This document shows, piece after piece, positions 8,736-17,793 of a stretch of 64,000 nucleotides of DNA. Within the stretch, counting starts at the first letter, position 1. Each line of letters opens with the position of its first letter. Origin of the DNA: Bryobacterales bacterium (GTDB taxonomy: Bacteria; Acidobacteriota; Terriglobia; Bryobacterales; Bryobacteraceae); NCBI GenBank assembly GCA_016716385.1, contig JADJWL010000009.1, positions 1-64,000 of the forward strand. The letters run 5' to 3'. The notes beneath the pieces are model-generated. The model worked only from the letters and a program-made list of their open reading frames with translations, was not told the origin of the DNA and searched no databases. A program made the position numbers and the translations under genes.

Positions 8736-8762
8736 TGTTGAAGGAACGTGGGGTCTGACTGT

Positions 8763-11700
8763 ATGAGGCTTATTCCAGAATTTCGCTTTCTCATCTCGTG
8801 GATGGGGCGGGTTGGCTTGGCCGGCTTGCTCGCCGGGGCCGCTTGGGGCGGAACGTTCGGACGCGTGGTGCCGATTGGCGGCCAGGCGTCGGACATCGCC
8901 CTCGACGAGCGCCGCGGCGTGCTGTACATCGCCAACTTCACGGCGGGCCGCGTGGAGGTCATGAATACAGCCGACCGCACGATTCCCCGGTCCATTAATG
9001 TCGCTGCGTTTCCGGGGTCGCTCGCGCTCTCACCGGATGGGCGGTTCCTGGTGGTGGCGCACTTCGGCAACTTCGCGCCGCCCAATGCGGCGACAAACGC
9101 GCTATCGGTGATCAACCTCGACACCAACCAGCGCCAGACCTTCGCCATGGGTGCGGCCCCGCTGGCAGTAGCTTTCGGCATTGACGGCCGGTGTCTGGTG
9201 GTGACGACGCGGGATCTGTCCCTGTTCGATCCGGTCTCGGGCACCGTGCAGGTCGTCGAGTCGCTGGCGAGCCTGGCGTCGAAGACGCTGCCGCAGCCGG
9301 GCCCGATCGCGCCGCCCGACATTACCGAATCGGCCATCGGTGTCTCCGCCGACGGCCGCCGCATCTACGGATCGACCGAGGCGTTCGGATTCACCTATGA
9401 CGTCCAGACACGGGTGGTCACCTCGTTCCCGACCAAGGGTGGCTTCCCGTTTGGACCGCGCACCGTGAGTGTGGCCCGCGACGGTTCGTTCTTTGCGTTT
9501 GGCTGGGCTGTGTGGGATTCGCGTGGACGGTTTCTGTACGACTTCCCCGATGTCACGGGAGAGTTCTCCGTCGGAAGCTGGGCTGTGGATTCGACCGCCG
9601 GTCTGATCTATACTCAGTTGCCGCGGCAGTCGGCCTCGGCGTCGGCGACCGAGGGACCGACCTATTCGGTCCTGGAGGCCGACAACGGCACGGTCATCGC
9701 CCAGTACGCATTGCGGGAGAATCTGACGGGACGTTCCCTGCTGTCTTCCGACCGGCAGACTATCTTTGCAGTGTCTGATTCGGGTCTCACGGTACTGCCG
9801 GTGGGCCGCCTGAACGAAGAACGCCGCGTGACCGTAGACCGTGAAGATCTCGTGTTCCGGGCGACCTTCTGCGACCGCGCCGCCATCACGCATGACCTGC
9901 ACATCACCGATCCGGGTGGCGGGGAGACGGCGTTTTCGCTCGAGTCCACAATCGCCGGGGTCACGCTTTCGCCCACGCGCGGGTTCACTCCGGCCGTGGT
10001 CCGCGTTACCGTCGATCCGAACCTCTTCCAGAACCAGAAGGGCACGGTGACGGGCGACATCGTGATCCGGTCGAACGACGCCATCAATCTGCCGCCCCGG
10101 GTCCGCGTCCTGATCAACAACCGCGAACCCGACCAGCGCGGCACCTTCGTCAACGTGTCCGGAAGCCTTGTCGACGTGGTCGCAGACCCGCAGCGCGACC
10201 GATTCTACATTCTGCGCCGCGACCGGAACCGCGTTCTCGTCTACCACGGCTCGAATTTCACCCAGATCACCGAGCTGCGGACCAACGCCGGTCCGACGCA
10301 GATGGCCATCACCCGCGACGGGCGCTACCTGCTGGTGGGCCACGACCGGTCCTGGAACATCAACGTCTACGACCTGGAGTCGCTGGCCGAGACGCTGCCG
10401 ATCCGGATGCCCTATGCGCACTATCCGCTCTCGGTCGCGGTGTCCGGAAAAGCGATCCTGGCAGTGAGCGACAACCGGCAGGTGGATCGCGGCTACAACA
10501 CGATCGACCGTGTGGATTTGGCGTCACGGACAGCGGTCGAGCTGCCGACGATCGGGCCGTTCGAGAACAAGTTTGACACCTACGTGATGCTCACCTCGTC
10601 GCCGAACGGGGCCTACATCTTCGGCGCGGGCGCCGATGGCACGACGTTGCTTTACTCGGCCAGCGCCGACGCCTTCACCGTGTTCCGTCGCGATTTTGAA
10701 TCGCTGTCCGGCGCCGTGGCGGCGTCCAACGACGATCTGTATCTCGTTGATAACGCCCTGCTGAACGCCTCCCTGGTTCCCGTGGAACGGTTGGATACGG
10801 GCACCGGGCTGTCGTCCGGCTTCCTGTTCGCCGGTGGTTCGGCCATCCGCGTGACAACGCCGGATCCGTCGGCTCCTGGCGTGATCCAGCGGGTCGATCT
10901 GGAGACCGGCGAAGGCATCCGTCCAACGCGCATGGTGGAATCGCCGAAACGCCGCGAGGAAGTCCGGACGGACGCGCGATTGAACAACCCCTTTACGCGG
11001 ACCCTGACGGGGGTGGGCAACCACCTGGTGGCTCTGACTCAGTCCGGCTTCACGGTTTTGCCTTACACCTACGATGCCGCCGTGGCGATCCCGCGTCTGG
11101 AGCGGATCGTCAACGCGGCCGACATGCGAGACCCGGTGGCGCCGGGAGGCCTGATCTCGATTTTCGGGCACGACCTCAGCCCGGTGAACCTGGCCACGCG
11201 CGAAGTGCCGCTGCCGACCGCCCTCGGCGAGTCCTGCCTGACGGTGAATGGCACGCTGATTCCGTTGCTGTTCGTGTCCCCGCAGCAGATCAACGCGCAG
11301 CTTCCGTACAACGTGGACGGCAGCGCCCAGATGGTGCTGCGAACGCCGGGTGGCGTGAGCGACAACCTGAACTTCCGGATCTCCCCGCAGGCGCCGGCCG
11401 TGTTCCTGACCGGCATGGCGGGAGACTTCGAAAATCTTCCCGTGATTGTGCGGGAGAGCAACAACACGCTGGTCACGCTTTCGAACCCGGTTCACCTGGG
11501 TGAAGATTTGCGAATTTACGCCACGGGCCTCGGTCTGGTCAGCCCCCAGGTTGACGCGGGCCAGCCCGCGCCGGTGGATTCGCCCGTTGAGGCGCGGGTC
11601 AAGCCGGTTGTCTTTCTGGGCGAGACCGAACTGGAAGTTCTGTTCGCCGGACTTCGTCCCGGAGAGGTGGGCGTGGGCGAAATCCGGGTTCGGGTGCCGT

Positions 11701-11789
11701 GGGCGGGAGTGAACCGTGGCCTGCAAGTTCCGCTGCGGATCGTGCAGGGGGCGCAGCAGGTGGAGGTCCAGGTGCGCGTCGTGAACTAG
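8763..11789 (+). CDS. Secreted beta-propeller protein with Solibacter-type C-terminal domain
   Basis: The protein (about 1008 residues from ATG 8763; GTG at 8748 is an alternative start) begins with a signal peptide (LAGLLAGAAWG). The body resembles YVTN/NHL-type propeller repeats (SDIALDERRGVLYIANFTAG; LALSPDGRFLVVAHFG; MAITRDGRYLLVGHD) in two blocks split by an Ig-like segment. The last 230 residues carry the acidobacterial C-terminal domain (TIGR03437-like): NAADMRDPVAPGGLISIFG, LLFVSPQQINAQLPY and ATGLGLVSPQVDAGQPAP. Such proteins are exported and probably surface-bound; substrate and role are unknown. It may be the first gene of a three-gene run of exported proteins. Confidence 0.85.
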   Translation: MRLIPEFRFLISWMGRVGLAGLLAGAAWGGTFGRVVPIGGQASDIALDERRGVLYIANFTAGRVEVMNTADRTIPRSINVAAFPGSLALSPDGRFLVVAHFGNFAPPNAATNALSVINLDTNQRQTFAMGAAPLAVAFGIDGRCLVVTTRDLSLFDPVSGTVQVVESLASLASKTLPQPGPIAPPDITESAIGVSADGRRIYGSTEAFGFTYDVQTRVVTSFPTKGGFPFGPRTVSVARDGSFFAFGWAVWDSRGRFLYDFPDVTGEFSVGSWAVDSTAGLIYTQLPRQSASASATEGPTYSVLEADNGTVIAQYALRENLTGRSLLSSDRQTIFAVSDSGLTVLPVGRLNEERRVTVDREDLVFRATFCDRAAITHDLHITDPGGGETAFSLESTIAGVTLSPTRGFTPAVVRVTVDPNLFQNQKGTVTGDIVIRSNDAINLPPRVRVLINNREPDQRGTFVNVSGSLVDVVADPQRDRFYILRRDRNRVLVYHGSNFTQITELRTNAGPTQMAITRDGRYLLVGHDRSWNINVYDLESLAETLPIRMPYAHYPLSVAVSGKAILAVSDNRQVDRGYNTIDRVDLASRTAVELPTIGPFENKFDTYVMLTSSPNGAYIFGAGADGTTLLYSASADAFTVFRRDFESLSGAVAASNDDLYLVDNALLNASLVPVERLDTGTGLSSGFLFAGGSAIRVTTPDPSAPGVIQRVDLETGEGIRPTRMVESPKRREEVRTDARLNNPFTRTLTGVGNHLVALTQSGFTVLPYTYDAAVAIPRLERIVNAADMRDPVAPGGLISIFGHDLSPVNLATREVPLPTALGESCLTVNGTLIPLLFVSPQQINAQLPYNVDGSAQMVLRTPGGVSDNLNFRISPQAPAVFLTGMAGDFENLPVIVRESNNTLVTLSNPVHLGEDLRIYATGLGLVSPQVDAGQPAPVDSPVEARVKPVVFLGETELEVLFAGLRPGEVGVGEIRVRVPWAGVNRGLQVPLRIVQGAQQVEVQVRVVN

Positions 11790-11813
11790 CGCCGGGCAGA
11801 CAGCGGGAGAATC

Positions 11814-12458
11814 ATGATGGCAACCAGGACGATGCAAGCGCTGCTGGTGGCAGCGGCAATGACAGGTGCGCTTCAGGCGCAGAGTTGGGAAGTGGGCGCC
11901 CTGGGCGGCGTCGGCATCTACCGGAAGAACACGGTGACCAGCCCGGCGGGTGACGGCAAGACCGGCTTCAAGCAAGGCTTTGCGGTTGGCGCCGTTGCCG
12001 GGCAGAACCTGCACGAGTACATCGGCGGGGAAATCCGCTATCTGTACCAGCAGGGTGACCTGTTTGTCGAAAGCGGCAGCCAGGAGGCGCGGTTCTCCGG
12101 CCGGACGCACGCGATCCACTACGATTTCCTGATCCACTTCGCCCCGCGCGATGCGGCCGCGCGGCCGTTCGTGGCCGTTGGCGGCGGCGTCAAGGTGTAC
12201 GAGGGCACGGGAAGGGAAGTGCCCGACCAACCCTTGGCCCGGTTGTCGCTGCTCACCAGGACGCGCGAAACCCGCGCCCTCGGCAGCGTCGGCGGCGGCG
12301 TGAAGTTCAAGGTGTCGCCGAGGACCCTAGTGCGGCTCGAATTCCGGGACTACATCACGCCGTTTCCGAAGCAGGTCGTAGCGCCGTCGATCGGCGCGAA
12401 GATCAGCGGCATCGTGCATGACTTCGTGTTCCTGGGCGGCCTGACGTTTGTCTTCTGA
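11814..12458 (+). CDS. Outer-membrane beta-barrel protein, OmpA/opacity-like
   Basis: The 214-residue protein has a signal peptide ending ALQAQ and an eight-strand-like pattern of alternating hydrophobic residues. These include the opening strand WEVGALGGVGIY, GEIRYLYQQGD, HYDFLIHFAPR, VAVGGGVKVYEG and the terminal HDFVFLGGLTFVF, which ends in Phe as outer-membrane barrels do. The start may be 11814 or 11817 (two consecutive ATGs). It lies 24 bases after the propeller gene and just before the protease gene, so the three may be co-expressed. The function beyond an outer-membrane barrel cannot be assigned. Confidence 0.75.
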   Translation: MMATRTMQALLVAAAMTGALQAQSWEVGALGGVGIYRKNTVTSPAGDGKTGFKQGFAVGAVAGQNLHEYIGGEIRYLYQQGDLFVESGSQEARFSGRTHAIHYDFLIHFAPRDAAARPFVAVGGGVKVYEGTGREVPDQPLARLSLLTRTRETRALGSVGGGVKFKVSPRTLVRLEFRDYITPFPKQVVAPSIGAKISGIVHDFVFLGGLTFVF

Positions 12459-12474
12459 CGAGGGGAAAACAACG

Positions 12475-14505
12475 GTGCGGACTCTTCGATGCTTGACGGC
12501 GGTGATGTGGTTGGCTTCGGCCTGGGCGCAGGGCCCCGAGCCCAAGAGCCCGGCGGTCTACCGGGGTGCGGCTGCGGCTCCCGGGAAGCAACCGGCGGGA
12601 GTGCGGTGGGCGTTGCGGCCCGCGCCACAGGCGGCGCTTGACCGTCCGGCCTCCGAGGACTTGGCGGGATTGGCTGAACCGTCGCGAGTGCCGCGCATCG
12701 GCGTGCACCGGGATGTTCCCGCCGGGATCGAGGATCTCGGTGAGTGGGAAGCTCTGCCGGATGGCTCCAGAGTGTGGCGCGTCACTGTGGTGTCTCCCGG
12801 CGCTGCAGGACTGCGCGTCCGGTTCGAGGATTTCGACGCCGGCGCCGGCCAGGTGTGGGTGTACGGCCCGGGTGGCGAGCCGTCGGGGCCCTATTCCGCG
12901 CAGGGACCGTTCGAGGACCGCGCTTTCTGGAGCGCGACGGTGGACGGAGACAGGCTCACGATCGAATACGAGGCGGCGGGGGAGGACGGCACTATTCCGT
13001 TCCGGCTGGCGAAGTTGTCCCACCGGGTGAGCAGCGGTCCCGGCGCCGTCGCGTTTCCGATCGAGGACGCGGGTTCCCGCCTGGCGCTCGGTCCCCTGGC
13101 CGACCGGGAGGAGGACTCGGCGGCTCCTTGCCACCAGGACGTGAATTGCCACGGGGAGTGGGGTGAGGCGGCGCGGTCGGTCGCGTTCATCCAGTTTGAG
13201 GTGGACGGCTTTGAGGCGACCTGTTCGGGCGTCCTGCTGGCGACGCGGAACAACACCTTCGCCCCATATTTCCTGACGGCCAATCATTGCATCGGCACCG
13301 AAGAGGTGGCCCGCAGCGTGGAAGTGTTCTGGGCGTATCAGTCGCGGTCCTGTAACGAAGGACACCCAGGGAGTCCAGGCAGCGTCCGTTCCCCCTCCGG
13401 AGCCACGCTGCTCACGACCGGAGACTCGACGCGAGGTGACTTCACACTCTTGCGTCTGCAAGGCGTCCCCGCCGGCGTCGTGTTTTCCGGATGGGACGCG
13501 GGCGATCCGGGCGTGGGTTCGCGGCTCGTGGGCGTCCATCATCCACGCGGGTCGTACAAACGGATTTCATTCAGTACGCGCCTTCCCGACCAGCCAGTGA
13601 CGGTCATCGGACTTGGGGAAACCCCGGCGGACCAGTACTACACGGTCGGCATCACCGAAGGGCTGTCCGAGCCCGGCTCATCGGGTTCGCCCGCCTTCAG
13701 TTCGCCCGGCGTCACGGTCGGTGTGCTGAGCTACGGGCAGACGATATTCGGGGCCGACCCGAAACTGATCTGCAACGTGCGTCCAATCCTGGCGGGCTAC
13801 GGCCGCCTGTCGGCAGCCTATCCGGCGCTGAAGCCGTACCTCGAAGACGAACCCGCGACGCAGGTCGAACCGTCTCCGGCGGCGCTGGTCTTCCGCGGCC
13901 GCAACGGCGTAATCGAGGGCGGACCCCAGCGGATTAGCGTGAGCACGGCCTCGGCTGGCACAACTCCGGTACGGTTCAATGCGCGAGCGGATGCGGCATG
14001 GATCGGCCTGTCGGCCGAGACCGGGCAGACACGGGCGTCCGCGCCGGGCGCCATCGACATCTCGGTCGACCCGGCGCACCTCCCTCAAACCCAGACCGCC
14101 GAGTCGCGAATTGCGATCACCTCCGGATCTTCCTTGCCGCGATTCGTCACCGTTCGCATCGAGATGGTCTATGACAGGTCCGACGTTCAGGTCGCGGCAA
14201 CGCCTGATCCTGTTGTCGAAAGCAACCCGGGTGTATGGCCATTCGAACTGGGTCTCAGGGAAACGGCGGGCGCCGCAACCACGCTCGACCTGTTCCGCAT
14301 CAACGGAGTCGACTATTCCGCGCGGATCGAGCAAACCTTCGGCGGCCGGAGCCTCCCGGCTTCCGGCGAGATCCGCGGCCGGTTGCAGGCGCGCGGCCTC
14401 CGCGCTCCGGAGGACGTCTACTTCGAATTCGGCGGGATCGACCCGGAGACCGGCGTCCGCTGGCACCGGACGCTGGCGGTGCGTTTCGTGCCCGGTTCCT
14501 TTTAG
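12475..14505 (+). CDS. Secreted trypsin-like serine protease (lysyl-endopeptidase type)
   Basis: The protein is about 676 residues from GTG 12475, which follows GAGGGGAAAA; a TTG at 12448 would overlap the previous gene. A signal peptide (LTAVMWLASAWAQG) leads to a propeptide-like N-terminal region of about 200 residues. The chymotrypsin-fold domain follows. The triad is visible: His271 in LTANHC, Asp322 in RGDFTLLRL and Ser403 in PGSSGSPAF. Cysteine pairs (DVNCHGEW, ATCSGVL, RSCNEG) match lysyl endopeptidase relatives. The C-terminal 220 residues look like an Ig-like or BACON-type beta domain. It is probably secreted and self-processed. Confidence 0.85.
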   Translation: MRTLRCLTAVMWLASAWAQGPEPKSPAVYRGAAAAPGKQPAGVRWALRPAPQAALDRPASEDLAGLAEPSRVPRIGVHRDVPAGIEDLGEWEALPDGSRVWRVTVVSPGAAGLRVRFEDFDAGAGQVWVYGPGGEPSGPYSAQGPFEDRAFWSATVDGDRLTIEYEAAGEDGTIPFRLAKLSHRVSSGPGAVAFPIEDAGSRLALGPLADREEDSAAPCHQDVNCHGEWGEAARSVAFIQFEVDGFEATCSGVLLATRNNTFAPYFLTANHCIGTEEVARSVEVFWAYQSRSCNEGHPGSPGSVRSPSGATLLTTGDSTRGDFTLLRLQGVPAGVVFSGWDAGDPGVGSRLVGVHHPRGSYKRISFSTRLPDQPVTVIGLGETPADQYYTVGITEGLSEPGSSGSPAFSSPGVTVGVLSYGQTIFGADPKLICNVRPILAGYGRLSAAYPALKPYLEDEPATQVEPSPAALVFRGRNGVIEGGPQRISVSTASAGTTPVRFNARADAAWIGLSAETGQTRASAPGAIDISVDPAHLPQTQTAESRIAITSGSSLPRFVTVRIEMVYDRSDVQVAATPDPVVESNPGVWPFELGLRETAGAATTLDLFRINGVDYSARIEQTFGGRSLPASGEIRGRLQARGLRAPEDVYFEFGGIDPETGVRWHRTLAVRFVPGSF

Positions 14506-14545
14506 ACCGCGACCGGGCAGTGGCGCTCGTCTATGATTGGGAAGA

Positions 14546-15460
14546 ATGCGGGTCTTCGTGCTGGTCCCGATCCTGGCGGCCGCCGCCTTCGCACAGTCTC
14601 TGCCCCCCGGCTTCGTCGGCAGCGAGATCTGCCAGAACTGCCATGCGGAGGTTTGGGAGAACTACCACGCCAATCCCCATTACAAGCTGCTGGCCTCGGA
14701 CTCGACTCCGCCCGAGCAGGCCGGGTGCGAAGGATGCCACGGACCGGGTGGCGGGCATGTCCGCGCGGGTGGCGGTGCGCGGACCATTCCCCGAGCCTTT
14801 TCCCGCCTGCAGCCCGGACAGATCCTCGATGCCTGCCTGAGCTGCCACGCCAGGGACTTCTCCCGGGCCAACATCCGCCGTTCCTCGCACACCGAAGCGG
14901 ATGTGGTCTGCACGGCCTGCCACTCGATCCACAGTTCACCCGCGCCGCGTCACCTGCTGGCCGACGCGCAGGAACAACTCTGCTACCGCTGCCATGGAGC
15001 CGTCCGCGCGCAGTTCTCGATGCCGTTCAAGCATCGCGTGAACGAAGGCTTCATGACGTGCTCGGACTGTCACAACCCGCATGGCGCGGATCCGCCCACG
15101 TGGCGGATGGGCAACCGGCCGCGGATGGTGGCGCAGCACCTCGGCAACGAGCAGCCTTGCCTGCGCTGCCACGCCGACAAGCGGGGTCCGTTCACCTTCG
15201 AACATCCACCGCTGCGTGTCGAGGGCTGCGAAGGGTGCCACAGCCCGCACGGGTCGATGAACGCTCGCCTGTTGCGGCGTCCGGTGGTGTTCACGCTCTG
15301 TCTCGAGTGCCACACGGGGAACGACTCGTTCGGACGCCAGGGCGATGGCGTGCAGCGGGTGTCGCCGTCGCACAACCTGTTCGATCCGCGCTACCAGCAG
15401 TGCACCACCTGCCATGTCCGCATCCATGGCTCGAACGCCGACCCGAGGTTTCTGCGATGA
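14546..15460 (+). CDS. Decaheme c-type cytochrome, MtrA/DmsE-like
   Basis: The 304-residue exported protein (signal peptide FVLVPILAAAAFAQ) contains ten CxxCH heme sites: CQNCH, CEGCH, CLSCH, CTACH, CYRCH, CSDCH, CLRCH, CEGCH, CLECH and CTTCH, spread over its whole length. Ten hemes in about 300 residues is the size of the MtrA/DmsE family, which threads through an outer-membrane barrel to pass electrons across the membrane. The next gene overlaps by ATGA and encodes a large barrel, supporting a porin-cytochrome conduit. No terminal reductase or outer-surface cytochrome gene follows, so the electron acceptor is unknown. Confidence 0.93.
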   Translation: MRVFVLVPILAAAAFAQSLPPGFVGSEICQNCHAEVWENYHANPHYKLLASDSTPPEQAGCEGCHGPGGGHVRAGGGARTIPRAFSRLQPGQILDACLSCHARDFSRANIRRSSHTEADVVCTACHSIHSSPAPRHLLADAQEQLCYRCHGAVRAQFSMPFKHRVNEGFMTCSDCHNPHGADPPTWRMGNRPRMVAQHLGNEQPCLRCHADKRGPFTFEHPPLRVEGCEGCHSPHGSMNARLLRRPVVFTLCLECHTGNDSFGRQGDGVQRVSPSHNLFDPRYQQCTTCHVRIHGSNADPRFLR

Positions 15461-17448
15461 GGCCGCCGGGATGCTTGCTGTGGCTGCTGCCGGCGGTGCT
15501 TGCCGCGCAGCCGGTAGTGGCGCCCACGCCGGAGCGGCCGGGCGAGACCGCGCCGCTCGGCGCCTACACGTTCCGCAACTCGTTTGAGACCGGCTACCGG
15601 TTCCGCCAGGTGGACGGCAACCTCGGCAAATACCGCAGCGACGTGAACTTCGGCAACGGCATCCGCCTGCTGAGCGGCGAGCTTTCGCTCAACTCCCGCG
15701 ACGGCCGGGGCCGCTACTTCGACGAATTCGTCCTGCGCACCCTCGGACTCGGCAACGATCCGTACCAGTTCGCGCTCGTGCGTCTGCAGAAGAACGGTCT
15801 CTACCGCTATGAGACCGTGTGGCGGCGCAACGAATACTACAATCCAGCGCTGCCGGTCGCCGCCGGAAACCACTTCGCCGACACGGCACGGCGTCTGCAG
15901 GACCACGACATCGTCCTGCTGCCGCAAGCGCCCGTGCGGCTGTTCGCCGGCTACACCCGCAACGTCCAGGACGGACCCGCGCTCACCACGGTCCAGCTCT
16001 TCGACACACGCGGCGACGAGTTCCCGCTCTTCACCCGTGTGAACCGGCTGTACAACGACTACCGGCTCGGCGCGGAGATCCGCCGCCGCGGGTTCCAGTT
16101 GAACGTGCTCCGCTCCTGGCACTACTTCCGCGAAGATGCGCCGGCCGGCAGAGAAACGCCGCATCCCGGCGCCAGTCCGGAGAACCTCACGGCTCTTGAC
16201 CGCTTCGCGCGGGCCGAACCCTATCGCGGCGCGACGCCGGTCTGGCGGGCGCTGGTGCGCGCGGAAAGTGACTGGGTCGCAGCCAGCGGCCGCGTCACCT
16301 ACGCCGGCGGCCGGCGCGATTTCGTACTCGACGAATCGGCCTTCGGCACGGACCGCTTCGGCGCTGCCGCCAACCGCCAGATCGTGGTCGGGGGCAATGC
16401 GCGCCGACCGGTGACCTCGGCGGACGCCTCGGTCACGGTGTTCCCGTCACGGCGCCTGAACTTCACGCAATCGGCCAGCTATCACAACACCCGCATCGAC
16501 GGCGACAGCGCCTTCCGCGAGATTCTAAACGGCACCGCCGGGGGCGACCTGCTGTTCTTCCGCTTCCTGGGCATTCGCACCTTCACCGGAGCGAGTGATC
16601 TGAACTGGCAGCCCACCCGCCAGACCGGATTCTTCGCCGGATACCGCTATGCGGCGCGGCGCATCCGCAGTGTGGAGAGCCTCACGCCGGTTCCGTTCGA
16701 CCCGTTCCGGCAGCAGCACGAGCAGGACAACCATCTCCACGCCGGCGCCGCCGGAATCCGTCTGCGTCCCGTGCGCGGCCTGACCGTGACGGCCGACGGC
16801 GAGATCGCGCGCGCCGACCGGCCCTTCACCCCGGTGAGTGGCCGCCGGGTGCACGCGGCAGGGGGCCGGGCCGCCTACCAGGCGGGCGCGCTGCGCCTGG
16901 GCGCCGCCTACCGCCAAAACTACAACTTCAACTCAGCGGCGATTTCCCGCCACAGCGCGCGCGGACGCAACTATGCGGCGGACGCCTCCTGGGCGCCGAA
17001 TGCCTGGTTCGCCCTCGACGCCTCCTACGCCAAGATCCATCTCGATACCGTGACGGGTCTTGCCTTTTTCGGACTCGGGGAACTCCAGGACCGGGTGTCG
17101 TCCGTGTACGTGAGCAATGTCCACGCCGGCAATCTCGGTGTGCGGCTGGGGTTACGGCGCGCCGACTTCTTCGCCGGATACTCGATCGTCGAAGATACGG
17201 GCGACGGGCGACGGTCCAACACCTTCGGTCCGGAGACGCCGCCGCTTCAAGCCCTGCTGCTCCCGGTGCAGACGTTCCCGCTGCGGTACCAGTCGCCGCT
17301 AGCGCGGATCTCCGTCCCGTTGCGGCCGGACTTCCGTTTCAACTTCGGGTGGCAGATGTATCATTACCGGGAGAACTTTCCGATTACGGCGCCGGCGCAG
17401 AACTATCGCGCCCATACCGGCTTCGCCAGCGCCTCGTGGTCATTCTAG
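15457..17448 (+). CDS. Outer-membrane beta-barrel partner of the decaheme cytochrome (MtrB/PioB-like)
   Basis: The 663-residue protein has a signal peptide (LLWLLPAVLAAQ) and then repeated amphipathic strands rich in Arg, Tyr and Phe (FRNSFETGYRFR; RLNFTQSASYHNTRIDGDS; FRFNFGWQMYHYRENF). It ends in GFASASWSF, a typical C-terminal barrel strand with terminal Phe. Length and arrangement fit MtrB/PioB-type barrels that sheath a decaheme cytochrome. The N-terminal CxxC seen in some MtrB proteins is not present. The start overlaps the cytochrome stop by ATGA, implying translational coupling and a joint complex in the outer membrane. Confidence 0.82.
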   Translation: MRPPGCLLWLLPAVLAAQPVVAPTPERPGETAPLGAYTFRNSFETGYRFRQVDGNLGKYRSDVNFGNGIRLLSGELSLNSRDGRGRYFDEFVLRTLGLGNDPYQFALVRLQKNGLYRYETVWRRNEYYNPALPVAAGNHFADTARRLQDHDIVLLPQAPVRLFAGYTRNVQDGPALTTVQLFDTRGDEFPLFTRVNRLYNDYRLGAEIRRRGFQLNVLRSWHYFREDAPAGRETPHPGASPENLTALDRFARAEPYRGATPVWRALVRAESDWVAASGRVTYAGGRRDFVLDESAFGTDRFGAAANRQIVVGGNARRPVTSADASVTVFPSRRLNFTQSASYHNTRIDGDSAFREILNGTAGGDLLFFRFLGIRTFTGASDLNWQPTRQTGFFAGYRYAARRIRSVESLTPVPFDPFRQQHEQDNHLHAGAAGIRLRPVRGLTVTADGEIARADRPFTPVSGRRVHAAGGRAAYQAGALRLGAAYRQNYNFNSAAISRHSARGRNYAADASWAPNAWFALDASYAKIHLDTVTGLAFFGLGELQDRVSSVYVSNVHAGNLGVRLGLRRADFFAGYSIVEDTGDGRRSNTFGPETPPLQALLLPVQTFPLRYQSPLARISVPLRPDFRFNFGWQMYHYRENFPITAPAQNYRAHTGFASASWSF

Positions 17449-17457
17449 GGAGCGCTC

Positions 17458-17769
17458 ATGTTCGATCTCACTGTCGGTAACCTCATCGTCTGGACCTTCA
17501 TCGGGCTGACGCTCTACACGATGCGGAGGCGCTGGGTGGGCGACTTCGAGAGCAACTGGGCACTGGTGTATTACCTCGTCCTCGTTCTGTTCATCCGGAC
17601 GCTTGAGGGCGAGTTCAACAACTTCATCGTGTTCGCGGCCATCGTCGCCGCGCTTTTCCTGCGCTTCGAGTTTCTAGGCGGCTGGTTCCTGCGCGTCTTC
17701 CGGCTGATGGAGTTCGTTTGCCTCTGCTACGTCCTGCTGCAATGCTTCGCGCTGCTTGGTCACTACTGA
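17458..17769 (+). CDS. Small polytopic membrane protein, unknown function
   Basis: The 103-residue protein has three to four hydrophobic helices (LIVWTFIGLTLYTMRRRW; WALVYYLVLVLFIRTLEGEF; NFIVFAAIVAALFLRFEF; LMEFVCLCYVLLQCFALLG). I do not recognise the family. It starts 9 bases after the barrel gene and looks like the last gene of the conduit operon. A role in anchoring or feeding electrons is possible but unsupported. Confidence 0.7.
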   Translation: MFDLTVGNLIVWTFIGLTLYTMRRRWVGDFESNWALVYYLVLVLFIRTLEGEFNNFIVFAAIVAALFLRFEFLGGWFLRVFRLMEFVCLCYVLLQCFALLGHY

Positions 17770-17793
17770 GCACCGCATGCGGCGGGCCTGCAC

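Noticed and set aside
10524..12230. Minus-strand open frame of 568 codons
   Set aside because: Antisense to the propeller and barrel genes; composition typical of a shadow frame.
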